Source: Dipetalonema caudispina
Taxonomy: Eukaryota; Nematoda; Chromadorea; Rhabditida; Onchocercidae
Assembly: GCA_013365325.1 (NCBI GenBank)
Contig: JABVXV010000185.1
Location: 56,930-120,929 of the forward strand
Length of the DNA: 64,000 bases
Direction of reading: 5' to 3'
Shown here one piece after another: positions 23,922 to 37,035 of this stretch (its first letter is position 1; every line of letters starts with the position of its first letter). Under the pieces are notes generated by a model, which was not told the origin of the DNA, ran no database searches, and worked only from the letters and a program-made list of their open reading frames with translations. The position numbers were made by a program, and so were the translations under genes.

Positions 23922-26500
23922 AAACTTTTATTGTCAGTAAATTAATGCATATTACTCCAGCAGTACTTTAAAATTGAAATTTATTTGTACTTTAAAATTT
24001 ATTTTTCGAAATTGAATGAATTTCGAAGCATTCGCTTAATCATTAGAAACAACACAAACTAACTAAGTTAGATTACTCATCATAAATTTAGTATATTAGG
24101 AATATTCTAAACCAATATCAATATAATTAATTTATGTATAATTTAAGCAATATCAATAAAATTTATTTTTAAGTATGATTTATCGTTTACAAATATTAGC
24201 ATTAAATTTAGTGAAATTTTTACTTTTTCAGATCCTACTCAAAATCAAAGTGATGGAAATCAAATAATCACCATCAATATATATATATATATGTACATAT
24301 AATTGCAAATATTTTAAAGATATCAACAATTTTATGCGTATTTTTTAAAAATTTTAATTTAAAAAAAAATTCCATTAAATTTATATTAAAATCTCATATA
24401 TTCTTTACTACGCAAAATTATATCGCATATTGTTCTAAATGTATTTTGATTTAAGGAATAGTGATAATCATATGAAGGAATTTGAAAACAAGTTCCGGAA
24501 TACTAAAATCCGGTTAAAAAAAGATTCGTATCATTCGCTTTTTCATCATTTCGAAAAGTTTGCCATATGCTAAACAATTCAAATAGTTCATGCATCCTTT
24601 TAAGAACATTGTTAATATTTGTATAAACACTTAACTCCTTTTTGCATCCATGTAATTTCACGTGTTACGCTTATTTTCACTTTTCATAGCTAATATAACA
24701 AATGCCAAATGAAAGGAGAATTAATTGGATTATCAACAAAGCATCATCTATCATTTGTGTATGCATAATTAAATAATGTAAAATAAAAAGAAAATTAGTA
24801 ATCTATTTAAATTAATTAAGTTTCAGATTACAGATGAAATAAATTAAATGAAATGAATAGATTAATTTTTATTTATTTTAAATTGTGTGAAAACTCAGAA
24901 ATTTCAAAATATTATAATCACTTATTATTATAATTAATATGACAAAATAAGACAACAAGTTTTATGAATAGAAATGTTGTCAACAAATTATATCAAATAT
25001 TATTGAGATAAATAAATAAATATATTAAATAAATAAATATATACATGTATAGATTAGCGTTTATTAATGAATTTAAAAAAGTTTAAATTTATGAAGCTAA
25101 TTGTTTGATAATTATTATTTTTTAAAAAATCAACAAATTGGCTGTATACAAAACAAGCAAATCATATTATGCTGAAATTAATTGACTACTTTTAATTAAT
25201 GCTTGAATACTGACTTGGCTATCTTTTTACTTATTTTTTTTCTATTTTACTACAGTACGAATATAAATTGTTATGAAAATATTTCATAGCAATTTTTTTT
25301 TTGTTTTTTTTTTTTTTTTTGATCAAAATTAATTAATATATTTGGAGGATTTAGCTTTTTCTCATCACATCAATATAAAATATATTCCAAAAAAAAAAAG
25401 GATTAATGATTATCCTAAATATTATGAATATATCATTAGGATCGATCTGTTACGGCTAATGATATACTTAATAAACAGTCTAAACTAATAGTTGAATATT
25501 GACATCATCTCATTTAGCATCATTTCCTCAATTTATCATCTGAAAAAGGATGGAACAAGTGGAAAAGGAAAAAAAAAAAAAAAACAAGCAAATGATTGAA
25601 TCGACTTTCTGAGGTAATTTAATCGAATAGATTTTAGAAAAAATTCCACCAATCAGTTGAATCCTACCCATTTTATAGAATTTAGATATAAATTGTATTT
25701 GCTTCTTCTTATTCTAATTTTAACATTGGCATTAAATTATATTTTCCCTTTTTCCTCATTTCATAATTAACATAATCCGTTAGATGGATGTTTAGGAATT
25801 AATTCTTTTTATTTATTTATTTTTTTTTCTTTTCCCATGCTGATTATAATCATTGTTAATTTCTTCGCAAAAATATTTGAGTGAAAAATTAATTATTGAT
25901 ATGAAATAACTTTCAAATGCTTATACAAAGTAACAGGATTGAAAAGAAATAAATACTTCTTGAAGTATTTTCACAAATTTAAGATGGAGTAGTGCTAGAA
26001 TTGTAAATAAGCTTTAACCTTATTTTGCGATTATCTTTGCATATTTCTTAAAATCATCTATCATTTAGGATATTTTTTAGCATGCTAAGAAGTATTTATC
26101 ACATAATTTTATTCCTTTTCCCATCTTACCTCGGAATCTTTTGTTAGCTTTATTGCAGTGATTATATTATAATTTGTAGTTTATCTATTTTTATTGTATA
26201 GCAATTCAACTAGCTTGATTAAAATCATCAATAAAATTAGTCTAACAAAGAAAAAAAAAAAACTTAAAATTGCAATTTAATTTCTCCTTTCTATTTGAAA
26301 TAAGAGTAAATAATGAATTTCTGAAATTGTTGTCCATTAATTTTTTTGTCTTAAAAATATTTTCCTTCCTGTATTTTCTTATCTGATACTTTACCACCTT
26401 TTTTTTTTTTTTTTTTTTTTTTTTGTATTAATTCATTTCAACACATTTCATATTCTTTTTAATAATCGGAAATCAATTAATAAATTCCATACATTTTTGT

Positions 26501-26511
26501 TTTTTTTGCAG
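26501..26511 (+). promoter_or_regulatory. splice acceptor upstream of the HDAC start
   Basis: TTTTTTTGCAG ends at 26511, 33 bases before the ATG at 26545. It is either a trans-splice acceptor or the end of a 5' UTR intron. Confidence 0.5.
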
Positions 26512-26544
26512 TAATTTCAACAACTAATACAGTCATTATCAATA

Positions 26545-29500
26545 ATGTTTGGCTATGTTTATGATGATATCATGCAATTGCATGCAAATCCATATGATCC
26601 AAAGGGAAAAACCCAAGAACGACCAGAACGAACTGTCCTAATTCATTCTAGGCTACAAAATGATGGTTTACTTGAAGATGCCATAAACGTTTGTTATCTC
26701 AATGAATTTTTAATTTCAAAAATTGATAAAATCTAAGAATTTGAATAATTCAAAGTTAAAAAAAATAAAAATCTAAAGTTATCTGGTAATTTTTTTAAAG
26801 AGCCAATGATTGATATTTTTAAATAAGCTACTAACTTTTATTTTCTGTACAATTCAAATAAATGTCAAATAAACCATGTTACAATGTTCATAAAAAAAAA
26901 AAAAAAAAAAAAAAAAAGCACAAAAAATAACTTCAGAAGTTTTTTTGTTTTTGAAAAAAATCAATCAATCAATCAATAATTTCATCTCTTATTCATTCTA
27001 TTACAATTTAATTTATTAAAGATAAAAATTCGAGCAGCAGAAGACTGGGAACTTCGCTTAAATCATCCTCAGAAATTGATCAAAGAACTTGAAGAAATGA
27101 GAACGGTGGAAGAATTGGAAAAATATTGCAAAGGACATGAATTACTTTGGTTATGTCCTGATAGTATACGTATTGCTCGATTTGTTGTTGGTGGTGTCAT
27201 CGATTTTGTACGAGCCAATATTCATGGCCGGTTTGTTTTATAGCCTAACAATATTATTGTCCAAAAATATTCTCTATCATTTAACTATTCATTTTTTTTT
27301 TTTTTTTTTGTTAAAAAACAAATATTTGATTAATTTTGTTTATTTATTTATGCATGAACAATGTGTATCCTATGAAGTTATCGTATTTGTTTATTTATAC
27401 TTTCAGTTCATATTATTTCCTTTATTTATTTGTTTACATTAACTAAGACAATGTGTACATATATTTTGTTTGCTTATATTTAAAATTTAAATGGATTAGT
27501 TATTTGTTCAACTTTAGAAAGTATATCATACAAAATTAAAGATAAATATATGCAACATGGATATGTTTTTATTTGTATGCCTATTTTACTTTGATAAATC
27601 AATAAATTATCGATCATAAAGATTATCAGTTGCTATGATGAATGAGAAGTTTTCAGGATTGGCAATGGTTTTGCAATTGTACGACCACCAGGTCATCATT
27701 CATATGGAGAATTACCACAAGGATTTTGTATCTTCAATAATATCGCAATTAGTGCTAAATATGCTGTTGAAAAGTGTAACATCAATAAGATAAGATTTTC
27801 AAACAAATTTTATTAATGAAAAAAAAAAAAAATTGGTCAATTTGAGAAGACCAATCAAAATTAAAAAACTCAAATTTTACCGTAATTTTAATTAAATTAC
27901 CATAGAGTTTATCTTGCACTACACTAAATTTTGAACAGAGCATTGAAACAATTAAACAACAAAATTTGAGAAGTTAGAAAAGAAAGATTTACTAACAATA
28001 AGGCTTACAAAGTTAAAAATACTAAGCTATGCCTATTTAAAAACAAAAAAAAAAGAGTAAAAATCTAAGATTAGATGAGTTAATTAGGTGTAATTAACAT
28101 GATTTATTGAAAAAAATAAAATAAATGTCTTGCAGATACTTGTAGTAGATTTGGATTATCATTGTGGCAACGGACTGTATCATTCATTTAAAGGCGATAA
28201 TCGATTTTTGTACATTAATTTTCACGCTTATCATTATGGAGCCTTTTGGCCATATGAGGAAGAATATGACTACGATAACAAATATGGTAATCATACGAGT
28301 AGTACGGTAGTTTTAAAGTGAATAAATATTTTACAGTAATGAAATTATTCATACAATTGTATACATTACTTCATTAGTGTAAATGAAAAAATAATTAAAT
28401 AAATTGGATTCATACAATAATACGTAAATCTTGATTAATATGAACGTGTAACAATGATACGTAAAGACAATAAATGCATGGTTATAATATATGTTAATTT
28501 ATTTTGATTATGTTTATCGCTTTCAAATTTTCAACAAATATTGTTTCATATTTTGCAACAATTTAATTAGATTAATTTCAAAAAAAAAAAAAAAGAAAAC
28601 TATGGTAATCATTGAATTTCAAATTTTTACATGTAATTTAGCTTAGTAATATTAACAGATAATATCGTATCAATTCCACTGAATAGTGCGATGAACACGG
28701 AAGGTGATTACATTGCTGCACTACGACATCTTGTGATACCTATTGCCCAAGAATATCAGCCGGAGTTAATAATTGTAGCGCTTGGATTTGATAGCGCCTA
28801 CTATGATGACTTATTAGAACATGGACAAGGCATAAAAGCTCATGGGTTTGTTTGATTTATTTTCACAAATTTTTTTGCATTTTTAATAACAAAAATTAAA
28901 AATTCACTGATAGTAATGATTTAGAAGAAAATCGAATGACGAAGAATTCCGAAATATGTCGAATAGATGAAAGTTGTATCATCTATAAATTTTGTTTTAA
29001 TTTTTATCAGAAAAAGAAAAAAACTTGCTTAATTCGTTGTAGTAAGAGTATTATGGAAGAAAAAAATATTGTAGATATGGTCATATAATGAAAATTTTGG
29101 ATAATTTATGGCCTAATAAAGTTTTGGCTATTTTGGAAGGTGGTTATTTTTCCGGAAGTTACACTGAATGTGCTGCTATGACTGTACGAGGTTTACGAGT
29201 ATGTATTAATTTCTCATTAAAATATTCATCAATATAAATTTTACAATTTATAGTAAAATTAGGGGACGAAAGTAAAATGAATATTATAAAAGAAAAAAAA
29301 AAAATTTGTGAATGAATGATATTCTTTGTAGTCATTAGTACTGATTGATCACTTATCATACTGAGATAACCTGTGTAATTGATAATCGATCATATCTGGC
29401 ATGCAGAAATACAGCAAATTATAGTAGGCAGTGTATCCTCTTGAAAATATGATATGATCCATCTTAATGGATATGGTAATATGAGTAATTGGAAAATCTT

Positions 29501-30211
29501 CAATTTTTATATTTTATTGGTGTATCTTTTTTCATGCTTCACATTTAGAATTAAATTTGTTCCAATTTCTGATGTAATTGAAATGAAAAAAAAGAAAGAC
29601 TTAAAATTAAATGCAAAATATATGTTCATATTTTTATAGCATTTTGTTCCTTTTAATTTATATCAATAATTTCGGTATAGCAATCAATAATTCTCAATAT
29701 ATATATATATATATATACCTAAAATTTACAAGCAATAATTCTATATTATTGAATTTTTTTAGATATTTAAAATAAAAATTACAGAGAATGAAATTACCAA
29801 AATTAGAACATCCCAAACAAATTAATGCATGTATGGCAGAAACATTATGGAATAGTTTATGTTATCATGCAAAACGTTGGAAAAATATTGCGGAACATTT
29901 GGATAAATTGCAAGATATGCAGGTTTCATTTCTGTTATCAATGATTAAATTTTACAAAATATTGAAATAAATAGTAGCTTATGTTTTGTTTGAATTGAAA
30001 TTCTTAAATGAATGAAGAAAAGAAAAGAGGAAATTTTAGTTGAATCTTAAACATTTTTTCATAACTAACTTAATTTTTATGTAATAAATCTTTTTTCAAA
30101 TTTAACTCTTATCTAATAGATAATTGAATGATAAATGATTTTAAGTACTCTTTTTTTTATCAGCATTTTGTAAGTTGATTAATTTTAAGAGCTGATCAAT
30201 CAACTCATATT

Positions 30212-30242
<31 letters not shown>

Positions 30243-30928
30243 CATTAATAAATTAAAAAGGAAAGGAATATTTGCCAGTTACATTCATCCTCCTCTTATA
30301 ATTACAATCAATTGATTTCTATCAAATGATAATTAATCAAATATTTTGGGAATAATTATAGGTTAAAAATGGATTTCCAAAGTATACACCATCAACTATC
30401 AAAATTTTTGTTGGTGATAATTTTCGTAAATTATGGAATGAGGTACAAGAATTAAAGGTAGCACGAACACGTGATTGGATACCTGGAATGTCTGATGAAG
30501 ATGTATGCATTGCTAATGAAAAAATTAATGATTACATAAAGGTAATAATGATAATTTAATTGTCTCATTATTGTTGAATAAATATTACGATAATAATCAG
30601 TGGTACATTACGGTAACGAAACAATTTCTTGTAATAATTCATTTTTTTTTTTTTTTTTTTTTTTTTGATTATTATTATTTTAAAGCAATATGAATACGAT
30701 ATTCCAACCGATGAATTAACAGAGGATGAATTTCTCAAGCAATTATTATGGTATTCTGAACGACGTGGTGAAGCATTCCTGAAATCAATTCCAACAACAT
30801 TATTCTTCTATAATAGTATGCAAGAATGTATGAAAAATGAGAATGGGATTTATTTAATTATCGATATGTATGCATATCGTGATGCTGCTCATCGATATCG
30901 TGCTGTGCAAAAAAAACATCAAATATGA
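26545..30928 (+). CDS. class II histone deacetylase, single catalytic domain
   Basis: Nine exons give about 502 aa: 26545-26688, 27022-27230, 27657-27789, 28136-28286, 28659-28845, 29075-29198, 29785-29922, 30362-30541, 30686-30928. Class II HDACs remove acetyl groups from histone and other lysines with a zinc ion. Visible active-site features: 'RPPGHH' with the His pair at about 131-132; 'VDLDYHCGNG' with zinc ligands Asp169 and His171; 'ALGFDSA' with the third zinc ligand Asp257; 'LEGGY' with Tyr299, typical of active enzymes (class IIa vertebrate enzymes have His). The N-terminal 'HANPYDPKGKTQERPERTV' is the HDAC6/HDAC10-type start. C. elegans has several class II HDACs, and I cannot choose the orthologue. 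The last three exons add about 185 residues with no recognised domain. The exon 3/4 intron has donor AAG|ATAAGA instead of GT; the protein joins perfectly across it (NINK|ILVVD). AATAAA follows at 30967. Confidence 0.9.
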
Positions 30929-33128
30929 TAATTTTGCTGAAGAAATGATTGAAAAATTGAATTTATAATAAATATAGTAGATGTACTAATTATAATAATA
31001 TTAGTAAAAATGTTTAGATAATTAAAATGACAATAATGATAGTGGTTGTGGTACTAATTGTAATAATAAATATATAATTATTGTTTGTGATATTAAAAGA
31101 AAAAAAAAAAAAAAGTGCTGAAAAAAGTATCATCAAATGTTTAAATGATACTGAAGCTGATATTTAAAATGATATTTAATAGAGTAATGAACAAATAAAT
31201 TGTATCGCTTAACAAATAAACTTCAAATTTTGTAAATTGTAATTGAAATTTTCTTCATTTAAACTTACGAACACTTCATAATACATCGATCAGTTGAAAT
31301 ACTATGATGATAGGACAACTTGGAAATTTGAACCTTACGATCGAAAAATGTCCATTGACATTTTTCAGAAATCTCAGACAATATTTCAGAAATTGTTCGA
31401 ATTAACCAAATAAATTCAGTAAATAATTCAGCTTAGTTTGAAAGTTTTCATTTTTCATGCTTTAAAAAATTAGCATGAAAATCTGCTCATTCAAAGCAAT
31501 CGCTAATTGCTCATAGCGTCATATTTACACTTACCAAATTACAATTTCATTAATTTTAATATTAACTTAAAAGTTTACAATTAATAAATGGACTAATTGA
31601 ACATTTATTTAATTGAACAACCTATAGATGACGATTTTTGGTTACGACGAAACTAATATTAAGTGCTTCATTACAAAATTTTCCACCAATTAGTATCATT
31701 AAATTTTGTTTATATTACATAGAATCATTATTAAACAACGATTCATAAAGTGTTATAAAAGAATTTGTTCTCATATAACCAAAAAATGAAACAGTTATTT
31801 TATTAGCTAAAATTCGAAAAATTTTCCATACTTACAAATAAATATTCCATCAATTGATTTTTTGTACAATCAAAAATTAAAAAATCAAAAAACAAAAAAT
31901 GAAAAAAAAAAGTTAAAAAGCAATAAATACAAATTAATTGTAATATTATCATAGCTTCTAGAAGTATTTCAATATTTTAAACTTTTAAAAAGATTAAAAC
32001 TTTCAAAACATACTGTTATGCTATCGTTGAAATTTTCAAAAACGACAGCTTCTAAAAGTATTCCACCGATATCTGCGAAATTCTCGAAAATAATACTTGT
32101 CAAAAAACACCATTAAAGTTTCTAGAATCCATTGCAATTGTAGTAAAATGATCGATTGTTCATCAATTTTTCTCTATTTTTTTCGTTTCATTACTCTTGT
32201 TTATCGTATTCATTGCTCTAATTAAAAAGAAAAGAAAAAGATAATGACAAATTGATTTACCATAAATTAAAATTAGTCCCGCAATTTCACCCATGTACAT
32301 TTTCTTTTTCTATTTATTTTTTTAAGTAGGACAAAAATTGAAAAAAGAAAAAAAAAAATGTCGTACTGTCTTTTTCTTTCTCTCTGTTGTTTGTTTATTT
32401 GTTTACTCGTTTGTTTATTTTTCAATTTCCATATTCATTTATCTTTTTCTATTTTATTTTTTTAAATATTTTTAGTAATTATTGATAATTCACAATTTTA
32501 GTTTGTCTCAATATCAAACCATTATTTTAGTAATTTTATGCTGAGTTGTAACATTTTGGAATTTGATGAAAATATATGCAGATGAAGTATTTTATTTTTG
32601 ATTGATGATTTCCAAAAATTTCATTGATAAATTTTTGATATACAAAGTATGTAAAAAAGAAAATGATACGATTTTACAACATCGTTGACCTGAATTAAAA
32701 ACGTAATTTTAGTAAATGATACCACTGTAATCATTGAATTTGTTAAAACTTCATTTAAACGAAAAGAGAGAAAATTTCCGAATATCATTTTTAACCATTT
32801 CTGATAATATTTTTCCAATTCTTTTTTGCTAAAAGATTTTCTATTGCTATACGAAAATTAAAGAATAAAAAATGAAACAAAATAAATGAACCGAAAATAA
32901 ATCATTCTGTCATACATTGACCTAAATTAAATTTTAACATTATCTACAACATTTTTTTTTTTTTCTTTTGATTAAACTCATTCTACGATTAATTTTTCAA
33001 AAATTTTTCGAGAAGTTTCAGTTTTTTTTCTTGCTTTTTATTTTATTTGAAATAATTTATAGTTTACAATAATTTTCATTAATTTAACATAAAAATGTCC
33101 TACTTTTGTAGTTGAGCAAGGAAAAAAA

Positions 33129-33159
<31 letters not shown>

Positions 33160-34908
33160 ACAATTTTATTCATCTTATACTTTTTTTTTCTCACACCATA
33201 TAATTATCCCTTGAAACTTGTTTTAATGATAGCAAAATTATGATGTAAAATAAAGTTTACTATTAATAAAAAGTTATTCATTCTTACAGCAGGTTATTAA
33301 TTTTTGTATTTAAAGATGATACTTTTTCACATAATAAAACTATTATTATCCATATTCCAATCTTTATCATCTTACTGTTCAATTATTTGATTTATTTTTG
33401 CTAATGCAATCTTTATCATCAATGTTTATCATCAATGTTATCACTAATGTTATCCAATCCTTTTGATTTATTTCTGTTAAATGCGAAAATATTTTGGTCT
33501 AATTTTTTTTTTTTTTTTCTGCTCTTTCTTACATTTTTTTAGTATTTGTTAATTTTATTTTCAATTTAACTATTCGATAATCTAAAAATTACTAAATAGT
33601 AACTAAAAATTGAACTGTACTTTTTAAATTTTTTTTTTTTATTTAATTATAATAAATTTCAAAATTTCATTGTGATTTTGTCATTAACAGAAAAATCAAA
33701 ATATTTGCTATATTTAAAAAATTGAAATTTAATTTAACAATGAGATATTTTCATGCCAACATGATTTAGAATTCATTTATGTTGCAGAATTATTTCCAAT
33801 CTTTTATATTCAAATTAAAGGCTTTCGATTATATTTCATCAGTTTGATTTTATTTATCATATTTAACAATATTATTTCGCAAATGTATTTCCTTTCTTAG
33901 TAGCACAAATTAATTTTTGTTCTTATTGTAGATATTTAATGATATTAATTAACGTTGTACAATGATATTTGAAATATTATACTTCATAGATTGACTTGAA
34001 ATTGAAAGATTATCGCAATGATATATGGTTATTAAGAATAATTTGTCGATTAACACTATAAATTTTTTTCGGATATATGATAATGCATTGCTAGAATTAA
34101 TGATTTATTAAATTAATTAATATGTTTATTTGCTAGAATAGTTACTATTAGACTATTTTTCGTTTTATTTATCTTCTCTACAAATTAATTAATACATTTA
34201 TTCATTTAATTTGCATTATATTTATAGTCGTATTTAATGCAAATAATATTTGATCATTGTTATGAAGAATTCTTTTTTTTTTTCGTATGTTTTCTTGAAG
34301 ATGATAAAGTCCTCTTTGATCATGTATCACAGATAAATAGCTTAAATAAAAGTTTTATTGATTGGCAAAGGATATGATATCATTGGATGCTATGAGACAA
34401 TTATCAGGTAATAAATATGATTAGGTAGAGTTAATATCAGGTACCGAACAAATAGAATCTTTAGCAACTGATCCAATGATTCCCTAATAATCGTAGTAAT
34501 TCGGTAAAAAAGAAGCTGAGCAGCATTGCTATCCGGTAGAGTTTGTAGTATGTGGAAATGTTGGTAAGCTACAGAAGCAGTGGTATGATTTTAACCTAAA
34601 AATATTTATGGAGTGAGAGTGTTTACAACAGGTACATTGTATTGTAATCCTATAGGAAATAAGGATAAGAAAAGGTTAAATGATTTATTCTCATTGAAGA
34701 TAAAGAAGATAATCGAAAATAAGAATAGGGATAGTTAATTAAATCATTTATTATATTCCATATCATAACATTCAATAAATTTCAATTTATGCGATCAATC
34801 AATTGAGTACGAAATATTTCTTTATTTATTTAACTTAACAATTATATCCTTCGTTCAAAGTTTAAATATTCGAAATTATTGCTTCAAAAACTCATTGTTA
34901 ATTTACAG
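30929..34908. other. 4-kb intergenic region
   Basis: HDAC 3' UTR, then AT-rich DNA with A/T runs. No exon set could be built. A stretch at about 34370-34690 is more complex and G-richer (several AGGTA-type words) and may be the peroxidase promoter or an undetected short gene. Confidence 0.5.
34898..34908 (+). promoter_or_regulatory. trans-splice acceptor of the peroxidase gene
   Basis: AATTTACAG abuts the ATG at 34909 with no spacer. A 3' splice site directly against a signal-peptide start codon is typical of spliced-leader acceptors. Confidence 0.6.
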
Positions 34909-36971
34909 ATGTTACGAAAAATATATATTTGGACTGTACTACAAACTATTGCACATTTCGTTTATAGTGATAAAACAATGCAGGAAAGTAGGTTTAAACA
35001 GTACTTCTATTAATTTTTCCAAATATATCTATTCTATAAATTACAAAATTTAGGAGAAGCTTTAGTAGAAATGATAAAAAAAAAAAAATATCTAATTAAT
35101 TCTTGTTTTCTTTTTTGTCAATAAATGGTTAAAAATTCTACATTGTAGAATAGATTTTAAATATAATAAATGAATTTTTTACCAGTTATTGAAATATTAA
35201 TCATTCAAACGATAGTATCTATATTAAATTTTGCAATATTTTGATTATTAGAAGGTTATCTTTTTTTAGTCTAAGTAAGACCGAGAAAATGTATTTTTAT
35301 AGGTATGTTTTCTTGAGGAGAGTGGATTTTTTGCAGAATTTAATAATAGAAAATACTTAGTTTAGTTATGTAAGTAGTATTTTATATAAAAAATATTATA
35401 ATTTTTCACTTTTTATAAGTGTTTACTTTTAATTTTGAGTTTGATAATGGGATTAATTATATTTATGAAATATGTTTTGACAGAGTTATTAAAGTATAAA
35501 AATAGGTGATTTACTGATTAATATTTTCACATAGTAATAATATTAAAGCTACAGATTACTAATATATCATTAGTGATAAACTTAAATTTCTCAGATTTAC
35601 TGTATTGGGATATTGTTTATAATTCGATTTGAATTTGCAATTATATTTATTAATTTTTAGAAGCAATTGATGAAATGCTTTCGAAAGCAATGAATGATGC
35701 ACGACAAATTATCGATGAGCTTACACAATATCATGAAACATTTCCATTACAAAGTTTTGCAATTTTTTTTTTTTCACCTCATCCCCTTTCCATAAAATGA
35801 TAGTTAAAATTGATCAGAGATAAACAAAAATTATTATTTATTCAAAAATTACAGATGTAATGGAACAAATACAAATACCATTTGGAATATGGAATTCATA
35901 TACTCGTTCTGAATTAAATGTTCAAAAATTAGCACATGCTGCACTTATCTCAATTATTGCTACTAAAAAATTCAAAACGTTTGTTTTGTTTTTGTTTTTC
36001 TTAATTTCTGCAAATAATATAAATGAATAAATAGTAGAAAATTTTAATGAATTTTGAATTATTATAAATGGCTTTTTTTTTTTTTTTTGATATATTGAAA
36101 GATTTTAGAAATTTCAAATATTATTTAATTTTTCAAAATTGATATAAATCAGTTTTTTTTTTTTTTTTTTTTAAAATATTTTTAAGTATTCCAGCGACAA
36201 TATGACAATAACAAGTATCAATGTAAAATTTTTAAATTTTCGGATATTTTTTTTTTTCGAAATTAAATATTAATTTTGATAGCACTACAGGATCAAACAT
36301 TAAATTGTTTTATTTTCCATAATTAATTGCTTGTAATATTTATAATTGCTAATTTTTATGAAAATTACCAATAATTTAAATGAATGTTATACTTTGTAAT
36401 GAATTGCTAATTGTTTATTTATTGATAATTAAATTATAAATTTACAGTTTGTTGCAGTGATGGTATTAAATCAGCCAATACTTTACCAAATGTTTTAAAG
36501 CATATCCAAAAGTATTGTCCATTACGTGAAATTGAATGCTTCACTAGTAAGTATCGTAGTATTGATGGTACCTGTAATAATATTATGCATCCTAATTGGG
36601 GCGCAAATGGTATACCGATGCAACGTATCATTGAACCATTTTACGCCGGTGGTATGTATGTTTCATGTAGTAAGAAATGATAAATGAAATTGATTTACTG
36701 TAATCATTGATTGATATTTAATCATTAATTATTTTTGTTATCAGCCTAACCATATAATTAGTATTTGTATAAAAATTACAGCACCAGCAAATATTTAATG
36801 CTTGTAAAATATGTGTCAATTAATAATTACCATTGTTATTGTTGTTCATGTTAATGTTATTGTCGTTGTTGTTATTGTTGTCTTTATTGTTTTATTGATT
36901 GTATTGTTTTTGTTATTATTGTTACTATTGCTGTTGTTATGTTGCTATTTTATTGTTGTTGCTGCTGCTGC

Positions 36972-37035
<64 letters not shown>

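Larger units (their letters stand above)
21120..26544. other. intergenic region between ALG3 and the HDAC gene, divergent promoters
   Basis: No confirmed gene. The first part (to about 23.3 kb) is relatively complex and may carry the ALG3 promoter plus the exon-like stretch at 22528-22609. The rest is homopolymer-rich, with an inverted repeat at 23747-23921 and short (AT)n near 24280. The plus-strand open frame at 21874-22107 has no splice context and no recognisable motif. Confidence 0.5.
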
